A stretch of DNA of 64,000 nucleotides from Bacteroidales bacterium. GTDB lineage: Bacteria > Bacteroidota > Bacteroidia > Bacteroidales > UBA12077. The position numbers were made by a program, and so were the translations under genes. The DNA is taken from the NCBI GenBank assembly GCA_028282785.1, contig JANQHE010000037.1:124001-188000 (forward strand), in the 5' to 3' direction. Below the pieces are notes generated by a model. It saw only the letters and a list, made by a program, of their open reading frames with translations, was not told the origin of the DNA and ran no database searches. Within the stretch, counting starts at the first letter, position 1; the number at the start of each line of letters is the position of its first letter. This document shows positions 34,203 through 41,385 of the stretch, in pieces.

Positions 34203-35438
34203 ATGAATAGAAAAGTATATATGGCTGCAGGGTATAATACTATATCATTAGGAACAGGAAGAAAAGAGTTTCACCCGAAAAAGCCTCGGCCAGGAATTGA
34301 GCATTATATTAAAGAAGCTGGACAGGGAACATTGAAAATGCTAGGTGGTGAGCAAAATGTTGATGAAGGAGTTGTTGGTAACTTTATGGCTAGCCGGTTT
34401 GTAAAACAAGCCCACCTCGGTGCATTTATGCCAATGATTGATGAAGGGTTAAGGCATAAATCATCTTTAAGAGTAGAAGGAGCTTGTGCTTCAGGAGGAT
34501 TAGCATTAATATCAGGAATTAAATCTGTTTTAGCCGGAACAGCTGATACTGTATTAAGCCTTGGCGCAGAAGTACAAAACTCCGTAAAAGCTATTTATGG
34601 AGCTGATATATTAGCTGGAGCAGGTTGGTTTCAAAAGAGAAAGGAAGGCCATGCCTACTTTTTTCCTGGGCAATTTAGCAACCGGGCGGGAGCATACTGG
34701 GAAAAATATGGGAAAGAAAAAGCAAGAAAAGCTCATGCAACCTGGTTTAAAAATGCCATTGAAAATGCACGATTATGCCCTACTGCACAGGAATATGAAA
34801 ATGAAATGCCCGATTTGATTGATGTAGGCTTAATGGAACCAAACCCTAAGAGTTTTACTCCATGTTTAAATGTTTTTGACTGTTCAAAAGTATCAGACGG
34901 TGCATCAGCTATTGGTATTTTATCCGAGTCAGGATTAGAAAGAGCGGGAATACCCAAATCTGAGGCTGTTGAAGTTGTTGGATTTGCATTAAAAACTGAT
35001 AATATAACAGAAGAACCTGAAGACTTAACAAAACTTAAAACCGTTCAATTAGCTGCTGAAGCTGCACTTAAGATGGCAGGAATAACTGCTCAGGATGTGG
35101 CTACGTTCGAAGTTCACGACTGCTTTACCATTGCAGGTATATTAACAACAGAAGCACTTGGTTTTGCTAAACCGGGCGAAGGTGCTGATTTTGTGATTGA
35201 AGGAAACACCTCAAGAGATGGTAAGTACCCAATGAATACAACCGGTGGGCTAATTGGCTGGGGTCACCCAACCGGAGCAACCGGAGTTCACCAGGCTGTT
35301 ACAATTTGGGAACAATTAACCGGAAAGGCTGGAGAAGCACAGATTGAAATCCCTAAGGACAGGCCTTATGGAATGACATTAAATATGGGTGGTGACGATA
35401 AAACAGTTGTTGCTATTGTTTATAAAAAAACAGATTAA
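34203..35438 (+). CDS. SCP2-type thiolase (acetyl-CoA acyltransferase)
   Basis: A 411-residue thiolase-fold protein. The nucleophilic Cys lies in 'VEGACASGGLALISGI', and the later motifs are 'FEVHDCFTIAGILTTEALGF' and 'GGLIGWGHPTGATGVHQAV'. Instead of the classical C-terminal CxGG motif it ends 'LNMGGDDKTVVAIVYK', and a Cys sits in HDCF. This arrangement marks the SCP2/SCP-x thiolase branch, in which the HDCF Cys acts as the second cysteine. It would cleave 3-oxoacyl-CoA in the operon's cycle. A loop at about residues 110-215 with 'FFPGQFSNRAGAYWEKYG' is also typical of this branch. Confidence 0.88.
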   Translation: MNRKVYMAAGYNTISLGTGRKEFHPKKPRPGIEHYIKEAGQGTLKMLGGEQNVDEGVVGNFMASRFVKQAHLGAFMPMIDEGLRHKSSLRVEGACASGGLALISGIKSVLAGTADTVLSLGAEVQNSVKAIYGADILAGAGWFQKRKEGHAYFFPGQFSNRAGAYWEKYGKEKARKAHATWFKNAIENARLCPTAQEYENEMPDLIDVGLMEPNPKSFTPCLNVFDCSKVSDGASAIGILSESGLERAGIPKSEAVEVVGFALKTDNITEEPEDLTKLKTVQLAAEAALKMAGITAQDVATFEVHDCFTIAGILTTEALGFAKPGEGADFVIEGNTSRDGKYPMNTTGGLIGWGHPTGATGVHQAVTIWEQLTGKAGEAQIEIPKDRPYGMTLNMGGDDKTVVAIVYKKTD

Positions 35439-35460
35439 ATAAACTAAAAATTACAAACTC

Positions 35461-35580
35461 GAAGGTGTTCAAAAAATAATATAGGCATAGCGAGTGATCC
35501 CGATGATTCTCGTGAGAACGAAGCCTGTCGGCAGACAGGCAGGATTTGCAATGACAATTGCAATTCTTTGGACACTATTC
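35461..35580. repeat. Intergenic repeat with imperfect terminal inverted ends
   Basis: Inside the acyl-CoA operon, between thiolase and acyl-CoA dehydrogenase, lies a 120-bp element. The left end GAAGGTGTTCAAAAAA and the right end TTCTTTGGACACTATTC are imperfect inverted repeats (about 10 of 13 core bases), like the GTT(A/T)TCCAAAAAG ends at 17942-18118. It contains GTGATCCCGATGATTCTCG and the perfect hairpin GCCTGTC-GGCA-GACAGGC (35523-35540), familiar as dispersed Bacteroidota repeats. Confidence 0.6.
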
Positions 35581-35596
35581 AACTAAAACTACAACA

Positions 35597-36739
35597 ATGA
35601 ATTTTGAATATACTGAAGAGCAGTTAATGGTTCAGAAAACTGCTCGTGATTATGCTCAACGAGAACTCAAAAAAGATGTTATCGAACGTGATACCAATGC
35701 TGAATATCCAACCGAACATGTAAAAAGTGTGGCTGAGCTGGGATTTTTTGGAATTCTAACTTCTCCTGATTTTGGTGGTGTTGGTATGGATAATATCTCT
35801 TATGTATTAGCTTTAGAAGAAATTTCCAAAGTAGATTCTTCTGTTGCTGTAATAATGGCTGTACACAATTCTTTAGCTTGTTATGGGATTGAAAAATATG
35901 GGAACGATTCTCAAAAGAAAAAGTACTTATTTGATTTATCTAGCGGAGAAAAAATTGGGGCATTTCTTCTAAGCGAGCCTGAAGCTGGTTCTGATGCATC
36001 ATTTCAAAAAACAACAGCTGAAGATAAAGGAGATTACTATTTAATCAATGGAGTAAAGAACTGGATAACCAGTGCAAATACGGCTGGTACTTACCTTGTT
36101 ATGGCTCAAACACACCCTGATAAGGGGCATAAAGGTATTAATGCTTTTATTGTGGACAGAAACTCTGAAGGTATTTCAATTGGCCCGCATGAAGATAAAA
36201 TGGGTATGAGAAGTTCGGATACTCACTCCGTAATGTTTACTGATGTAAAAGTTCCAAAGGAAAATAGAATTGGAGAAGATGGTTTTGGTTTCAAATTCGC
36301 AATGAAACTTCTTGAAGGAGGTAGAATTGGAATAGCTGCTCAAGCCCTCGGAATAGCTGCTGGTGCTTACGAACTATCTGTAAAATATGCTAAAGAAAGA
36401 AAGGCATTTGGTACCGAAATCATCAATCACCAAGCAGTAGCATTTAAACTTGCTGAAATGGCAACAGGTATTGAAACGGCACGGAATTTAATCCATAAAG
36501 CAGCCTGGCTAAAAGACAATGATCAACCATATGGTACCATAAGTGCTATGGCTAAATTATATGCTACTGATGTTGCTATGAAAGTTACAACCGAAGCCGT
36601 GCAAATTCACGGTGGTTATGGATATGTAAAAGAATACCACGTTGAAAGGCTAATGCGCGAGGCTAAACTCACTCAAATATACGAAGGTACCACTGAAATA
36701 CAAAAAATGGTAATTTCAAGGGCAATAGCAAAAGAATAG
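35597..36739 (+). CDS. Acyl-CoA dehydrogenase
   Basis: A 380-residue FAD enzyme. I place the start at ATG 35597 (MNFEYTEEQLMVQKTARDYA); an upstream in-frame ATG lies inside the repeat element. Motifs include 'FLLSEPEAGSDASFQKTTAE', 'GVKNWITSANTAGTYLVMAQ', 'FGTEIINHQAVAFKLAEMAT' and 'LTQIYEGTTEIQKMVISRAI', with the catalytic Glu in YEGTTEIQ. It matches the short-chain (butyryl-CoA) dehydrogenase group, introducing or, with electron transfer flavoprotein, reducing the 2,3 double bond. No ETF genes are in the window. Confidence 0.94.
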   Translation: MNFEYTEEQLMVQKTARDYAQRELKKDVIERDTNAEYPTEHVKSVAELGFFGILTSPDFGGVGMDNISYVLALEEISKVDSSVAVIMAVHNSLACYGIEKYGNDSQKKKYLFDLSSGEKIGAFLLSEPEAGSDASFQKTTAEDKGDYYLINGVKNWITSANTAGTYLVMAQTHPDKGHKGINAFIVDRNSEGISIGPHEDKMGMRSSDTHSVMFTDVKVPKENRIGEDGFGFKFAMKLLEGGRIGIAAQALGIAAGAYELSVKYAKERKAFGTEIINHQAVAFKLAEMATGIETARNLIHKAAWLKDNDQPYGTISAMAKLYATDVAMKVTTEAVQIHGGYGYVKEYHVERLMREAKLTQIYEGTTEIQKMVISRAIAKE

Positions 36740-36761
36740 TTAAAATTTAAAATTAAATGTT

Positions 36762-37202
36762 ATGAAAGTTAAATTATTGGTTATTTTAGTAATTGGTTTA
36801 ATATTTTTAAATATGCAAAACACAAATGCACAAGACAATCCAAACCCGAAAGTAGAAAATCAGACTGATTCTGATAAGCTTGTTGTAGTATGGACAAGTG
36901 GAGATAAAGAAGTTGCCGTAAAAATGGTTTATATGTATACTTACAACGCCAAAAAAAATGGGTGGTGGAAGGATATAACATTTGTTATATGGGGACCTTC
37001 TTCCAAGTTACTTTCAGAAGATATTGATTTACAGGACTATCTTAATAAAATGAAAGAAGAAGGAATAGTAGTGGAAGCTTGCAAGGCATGTGCTGATATG
37101 TATGGAGTATCTGATAAATTATCGGAATTAGGCATTGATGTTAAATATATGGGAACAACACTAACTGATTATATAAAAAAAGAACACGTAATTACTTTCT
37201 AA
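36762..37202 (+). CDS. Exported DsrE-family protein
   Basis: A 146-residue protein with a signal peptide (1-23, ending NTNAQ). The mature domain matches DsrE/DsrF-like sulfur-relay folds: 'KLVVVWTSGDKEVAVKMVYM', 'FVIWGPSSKLLSED', and the redox-looking CKAC in 'GIVVEACKACADMYGV'. Cytoplasmic DsrE proteins carry sulfur on such cysteines; exported versions in Bacteroidota are uncharacterised. It lies 22 bases after the acyl-CoA dehydrogenase and 2 bases before the YdeI-like gene, so it is cotranscribed. Its link to acyl-CoA metabolism is not evident. Confidence 0.82.
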   Translation: MKVKLLVILVIGLIFLNMQNTNAQDNPNPKVENQTDSDKLVVVWTSGDKEVAVKMVYMYTYNAKKNGWWKDITFVIWGPSSKLLSEDIDLQDYLNKMKEEGIVVEACKACADMYGVSDKLSELGIDVKYMGTTLTDYIKKEHVITF

Positions 37203-37204
37203 AA

Positions 37205-37771
37205 GTGGAAACAATTTATTGTAAAAATAGAGATGACTGGAGGGCATGGTTAGAACAAAACCATGCTCTTACTGATGAAATATGGCTTGTTTATTTTAAA
37301 AAGCATACCAAAAAAGAAACAGTAACGTATGCCGAAGCTGTTGAGGAAGCACTTTGTTTCGGGTGGATTGACAGTTTGATAAAACGTATTGATGATCAGA
37401 CCTACATGCAAAAATATACTCCAAGAAAAAAGAATAGCCTATGGTCTTTAGTTAATAAAAACAGAGTTAAAAAGCTAATAAAGGAAGGAAAAATGACGCC
37501 AACTGGTATGGAGCAGGTTGAAATTGCCAAAAAGAATGGGATGTGGGAAAAAGCTTATTCGGCCAAAAAAGATATTGAAATACCTGATTCCCTTGAAAAA
37601 GAGCTTAAAAAAAATAAACAGGCTTTTACTTATTTCTTTAATCTTGCCAAATCATATCAGAACCAGTATTTAGGTTGGATTCTTTCTGCAAAAAGGGAAG
37701 AAACAAGGCAAAAAAGAATAAAAATCGTGATTGAACGGTGCGAAAAAAATCAAAAACCAGGGCTTGTATAA
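37205..37771 (+). CDS. YdeI/OmpD-associated family protein
   Basis: A 188-residue protein starting at a GTG only 2 bases after the previous stop, which suggests reinitiation. Family features are 'WRAWLEQNHALTDEIWLVYF', 'VTYAEAVEEALCFGWIDSLI', 'YTPRKKNSLWSLVNKNRVKK' and 'LGWILSAKREETRQKRIKIV'. These proteins are widespread, cytoplasmic and of unclear function; the E. coli member is linked to envelope stress. The stop codon is immediately adjacent to the stop of the convergent antiporter gene, with no spacer. Confidence 0.88.
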   Translation: METIYCKNRDDWRAWLEQNHALTDEIWLVYFKKHTKKETVTYAEAVEEALCFGWIDSLIKRIDDQTYMQKYTPRKKNSLWSLVNKNRVKKLIKEGKMTPTGMEQVEIAKKNGMWEKAYSAKKDIEIPDSLEKELKKNKQAFTYFFNLAKSYQNQYLGWILSAKREETRQKRIKIVIERCEKNQKPGLV

Positions 37772-39685
37772 TTATTCTTCGAACTGTAAACTTAAATCTT
37801 CCAGGCTTTCCATTGACCCAACAACAGTCACAATATCTCCTCTTCGTAATCGAGTATAGCCATGTGAAATTAACATCTGGCCTTTCCTTTTAACTGCTAA
37901 AATTAAAGTGTCCGGAGGAAGCCTTAGATCTCGTAATGTAATGCCATGTAAGTTTCTATCACTAATCTTAATATCAACTATCGCATTTTTGTCTTCCTCA
38001 CCCATAATTAAAGCCCCTGCAATTGGCGAACGAACAAATTGCTCAATTAATTTGGTTATGGCCGTGGATGGGTCAACAACTAAAGCTCCAAGCTCTTGAA
38101 ATTTCTCTGCATAAATTGAATCAAATAGCCTTACTACAACCACTTTGGCTTCAAAGTTATTGAATAATAAACGGCAGGCTTTATAATTTTCACCATCAGA
38201 CAGCATCAATATAATTGTATGAAACTTTTTAATATTTATGGAATTCAAGCATTTTATATTTAAGTCCTCAAGAAAATGGATTTTTACATCTTGTATGTGC
38301 GAAATGTTTTTTCTTTTCTCTATAGAAGCTATTTCTACTTCATAATGTTCTTTTTGCAAATCTCTGGCTAAACTCAAGGAATGGTGTTCCAACCCAAAAA
38401 TTAAAGTGCTTCTTTTGACACTTTCTCCTCCCCTTATAGGAAGGTGGCTCTCCCCCACTAACTTTATTGACCATTTAAATAACGGTGGGCCAATCAATTG
38501 GTTTAAAACAATAACAGCTATAATAATAGTTGCCAGTTGGCTTCCCCAATCCGGAAAAACATGAGTTACCTCATATACAAGGGCAAAACCTACGCCTGCC
38601 TGAGTAATAAAAGGCATCCAACCTATTTTTCCATATAGCTTTGGATTTAGGGCAAACCTATTTCCAACAAATGAAGCTATAAGTAAACATATAATGTATA
38701 ACAAGAAGATAATAACCGCAGTAGCCCATGATTCCAATAAAATATCGATAGATAAAGTAGCACCGGCCAAGGTGAAGAATGCAGCATAAACGGTAGGGGC
38801 AACTTGCTTAACTATTATACTTAGATCGTTTCTATACCTAGAATAATTTGTTATTAGAAAACTTGAAATAATACATATAAGAAGTGGTTCAATTAAGAAT
38901 TCCAGATTTAAATAATCTCTACTTAATATTTCAATAAATTCAGATAATTCGTAAATACTAAAGCCAAGAATTAAAATAAAAATAGACTTTAAATAACTTG
39001 AGACTGGTACAGAAAGTAATACTTCTAATATTTTTGCTAAGGTATAACCAAGTATAAAGATTATAATAAATTCTAATATTAACGAAATTATAAAGCCAAA
39101 ATTAAGGCTTGTACCATGTATTAAGTTATTTGCAATAGTTAAACAAATTGTAAATAAAACAATCACTAAAACATCTAAAAGTACTGTAACACTTATCACC
39201 ATTTGAGTGAACCTGCCTTTGGCTTTAAGTTCATTAATAACAGCAATAACAGATGAAGGGGACTTTGCAATAAAAATAGACCCCGTTAAGATTGCTATTG
39301 CAATTTTATTTGTAAAAGGCATATTTGCCATAAATGGTACCAAATTCGTTAAAAAAAACATTAAGGCAGAAACAAAGAAAAATGTAATAATAAGCTGGCT
39401 AAGTGTATTACTTATTATACTTTTAAAACTATTTCTGATTTCTTTAAGATATAACTCGGAACCTGCAACAAATGCGATGAAAGCTAATGAAGTATTATTA
39501 ATAAAATGTAATCTTTCAACCGAATTTATTTCAATTAGTTTTAAACCAAATGGGCCAATTAATATGCCTGATAATAGGAATCCCGTTATTAGTGGTAACT
39601 TAATCTTCTGAAAAAATCTAGATACCTGGTTACTGGCAATTACTACCCACGTAAAAGAAAAAAGAGCAACTAACAATTTGACCAT
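37772..39685 (-). CDS. CPA2 family cation:proton antiporter with RCK domains
   Basis: A 637-residue protein. About twelve membrane helices (1-400) form a Na+/H+ or K+/H+ exchanger of the KefB/NapA kind ('ITGFLLSGILIGPFGLKLIE', 'GWMPFITQAGVGFALVYEV'). A TrkA-N domain (about 418-540) and a TrkA-C domain (about 555-637, 'LHGITLRDLRLPPDTLILAV' and 'TRLRRGDIVTVVG') follow. The nucleotide-binding glycine motif of TrkA-N is degenerate ('TLIFGLEHHSLSLARDLQ'), so NAD binding is doubtful. It would set cytoplasmic pH or cation levels, of interest beside a Na+-pumping decarboxylase. Single-gene unit. Confidence 0.9.
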   Translation of the reverse strand: MVKLLVALFSFTWVVIASNQVSRFFQKIKLPLITGFLLSGILIGPFGLKLIEINSVERLHFINNTSLAFIAFVAGSELYLKEIRNSFKSIISNTLSQLIITFFFVSALMFFLTNLVPFMANMPFTNKIAIAILTGSIFIAKSPSSVIAVINELKAKGRFTQMVISVTVLLDVLVIVLFTICLTIANNLIHGTSLNFGFIISLILEFIIIFILGYTLAKILEVLLSVPVSSYLKSIFILILGFSIYELSEFIEILSRDYLNLEFLIEPLLICIISSFLITNYSRYRNDLSIIVKQVAPTVYAAFFTLAGATLSIDILLESWATAVIIFLLYIICLLIASFVGNRFALNPKLYGKIGWMPFITQAGVGFALVYEVTHVFPDWGSQLATIIIAVIVLNQLIGPPLFKWSIKLVGESHLPIRGGESVKRSTLIFGLEHHSLSLARDLQKEHYEVEIASIEKRKNISHIQDVKIHFLEDLNIKCLNSINIKKFHTIILMLSDGENYKACRLLFNNFEAKVVVVRLFDSIYAEKFQELGALVVDPSTAITKLIEQFVRSPIAGALIMGEEDKNAIVDIKISDRNLHGITLRDLRLPPDTLILAVKRKGQMLISHGYTRLRRGDIVTVVGSMESLEDLSLQFEE

Positions 39686-39883
39686 TAAAAAGAGTCTTTT
39701 AATTGTTTTTTAAAATAGTAAAAAATAAGATGAATTCAAATTGCCAAAATTACCTTTGTTATTAATAGCATAATCAAAATTACACGTACAGATTAGAAAA
39801 ATACTATTAATGAATTTACTTATTTGGTTTAGATTAATTAGTTTAGAATATATCTGTTACCAATAGTATTTGAATAAAAATTA

Positions 39884-39891
39884 TAAATTTG
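39884..39891 (+). promoter_or_regulatory. Candidate -7 element of the ATPase/Toprim-like pair
   Basis: TAAATTTG matches the Bacteroidota TAnnTTTG -7 consensus and lies 16 bases before the ATG of the ATPase gene. A well-placed -33 TTG is not obvious: one TTG is only 11 bases upstream, so the call is tentative. Confidence 0.4.
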
Positions 39892-39907
39892 TAAAAAACA
39901 ATACAAT

Positions 39908-40897
39908 ATGATTAAAGAGTTAACTATTAAAAACTTTAAATCAATTAAGGATTTACATATTTTTTGTAAAAAACTAAATGTATTTATTGGAGAACCCAAT
40001 AGTGGTAAAAGTAACATTATTGAAGCATTATGTTTAAAAAGTCAAAATGCTTTAGGTAATAATGAACTTAATAGGGAGATGTTCCGTTACAAAGTTATTG
40101 GAGACTTATTTTATGATTTTAATATCAATAATCCTATAGAATTAATTACAGATAATATATCTACTCAGTTTAAATATGCATTACGTAATGACGGAACACC
40201 AGAAAATCAGTTTCATTTTTATTTAAATTTAGAGGAAAATAAGGATAGACCACATACTATTTCGCATGATGGAACTGTAAAAAGTCATGGAATTAATGAA
40301 GGAACAAAAATTCATTATTATGAATATAAAAGGCTTTCTTCCTTTTTTAATGCTTACACTCCTCATTTAATGGTTCCCTATGGAGATAATTTACCATCAT
40401 TGCTACTCTCCAATTCAGAATATAAAAAATGGGTTTCTGATTTTTTAAAATCAAAAGGTTTAACTTTAACTTTAAAACCAACAGAAAATGATATTACTGC
40501 AAGTAAACTAGTTCAAGATGCAATATATAGTTATCCTTATAATGCTTTATCGGAAACTTTACAAAGAATAATTTTTTATATAATTGCTTTAAAAAGTAAT
40601 AAAGAAAACATCATTTTATTTGATGAACCTGATAGCAATACATTCCCCTTTTATACTAAATACCTTGCCGAAAGAATTGCACTTGATAATACCAACCAGT
40701 TTTTCATAACAACACATAACCCTTATCTTTTATTAAGCCTTATAGAAAAATCAAAGGAAGAGGATATAAATGTTATTATTGTTGAAATGAAAGATTATAA
40801 AACCACGGCTTCAACACTTAAAAGCAAACAAGTATCAGAAGTAATAGATCTAAGTTCTGATGTTTTCTTCAATTTTGATAAAATTCTTAGTTTATGA
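39908..40897 (+). CDS. OLD/AAA15-like ABC ATPase of a two-gene cassette
   Basis: A 329-residue SMC/RecF-like ATPase of the OLD/AAA_15/AAA_21 group. Walker A is GEPNSGKS (28-35), the signature-like motif ALSETLQ (213-219), Walker B ILFDEPDS (236-243), and a switch His270 in 'FFITTHNPYLLLS'. The N-terminus 'MIKELTIKNFKSIKDLHIFC' is typical. There is no C-terminal Toprim domain, unlike full OLD or GajA. The next gene overlaps by 4 bases and appears to supply a Toprim-like partner, recalling AriA of PARIS. DNA is more AT-rich than around it. Likely role: sensing or regulating ATPase in a defence or DNA-repair pair (inference). Confidence 0.88.
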   Translation: MIKELTIKNFKSIKDLHIFCKKLNVFIGEPNSGKSNIIEALCLKSQNALGNNELNREMFRYKVIGDLFYDFNINNPIELITDNISTQFKYALRNDGTPENQFHFYLNLEENKDRPHTISHDGTVKSHGINEGTKIHYYEYKRLSSFFNAYTPHLMVPYGDNLPSLLLSNSEYKKWVSDFLKSKGLTLTLKPTENDITASKLVQDAIYSYPYNALSETLQRIIFYIIALKSNKENIILFDEPDSNTFPFYTKYLAERIALDNTNQFFITTHNPYLLLSLIEKSKEEDINVIIVEMKDYKTTASTLKSKQVSEVIDLSSDVFFNFDKILSL

Positions 40898-41349
40898 AGC
40901 ACGTTCGTATAGAATGCAAACCTGATGAATTATTAGTTTCTAAGTTAGGTTTTTCAAAAAAGAAAATAACTCATTATCAAGGCAAATCAAGAGTTTTTAA
41001 ATATCTTGAAAAAAATTACAAACAACTGGCTATTGTTGATGAAGATACAGGAAGCAGTAAGTCTAACTATGAAAAAAGGTTAAAGTTCGTCGAAGAAAAA
41101 TTTGGTATAAAATATTATAAGGACAATTCAGAAAACAAAATATTTATTCTTACAGGGAAACTTGAAGATTGGATTATAGGTATTTGTAAAAAGGATAAAG
41201 TTAAACTTTCAAATTATGGTTTGCCTGAAGATCCGAATGATTTACATGATGTAATAAATCAAAAATTAATAAAATTCGCTTCACTACTAGATAATTTGAT
41301 TAAAACAAATAATCCTTCACTAATGAAATTAAAAGCTTGGCTTAAATAG
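40894..41349 (+). CDS. Small Toprim-like partner protein of the ATPase (inferred)
   Basis: A 151-residue protein whose ATG overlaps the ATPase stop (ATGA). No family is certain. Its first 75 residues fit a minimal Toprim fold: strand VRIE with Glu7, then Asp11 four residues later (ECKPDELLVSKLG, compare EGYMDVVAL of DnaG), helix GKSRVFKYLEKN, strand LAIVDED with Asp49 and Asp51, then a helix. The E-to-DxD spacing of 42-44 equals that of DnaG. 'VDEDTGSSKSNYEKRL' parallels the DGDRAGRDAA stretch of primases. The C-terminal 75 residues are helical. Expected role: metal-dependent nuclease or effector for the ATPase. Toprim is my inference; a structure model would decide. Confidence 0.6.
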   Translation: MKHVRIECKPDELLVSKLGFSKKKITHYQGKSRVFKYLEKNYKQLAIVDEDTGSSKSNYEKRLKFVEEKFGIKYYKDNSENKIFILTGKLEDWIIGICKKDKVKLSNYGLPEDPNDLHDVINQKLIKFASLLDNLIKTNNPSLMKLKAWLK

Positions 41350-41385
41350 ACAAAATAGTAGTTCTACATTATTTATCTTATATAA

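Noticed and set aside
37205-37207. GTG start of the YdeI-like gene as an annotation error
   Set aside because: Family similarity begins within the first residues (WRAWLEQNH), no ATG lies upstream before the previous stop, and reinitiation explains the 2-base gap.
39908-40897. ATPase as an ABC transporter subunit
   Set aside because: No permease gene is near, the N-terminus and the EPDS/THNPY motifs are those of OLD/RecF-like ATPases, and the partner gene is soluble.
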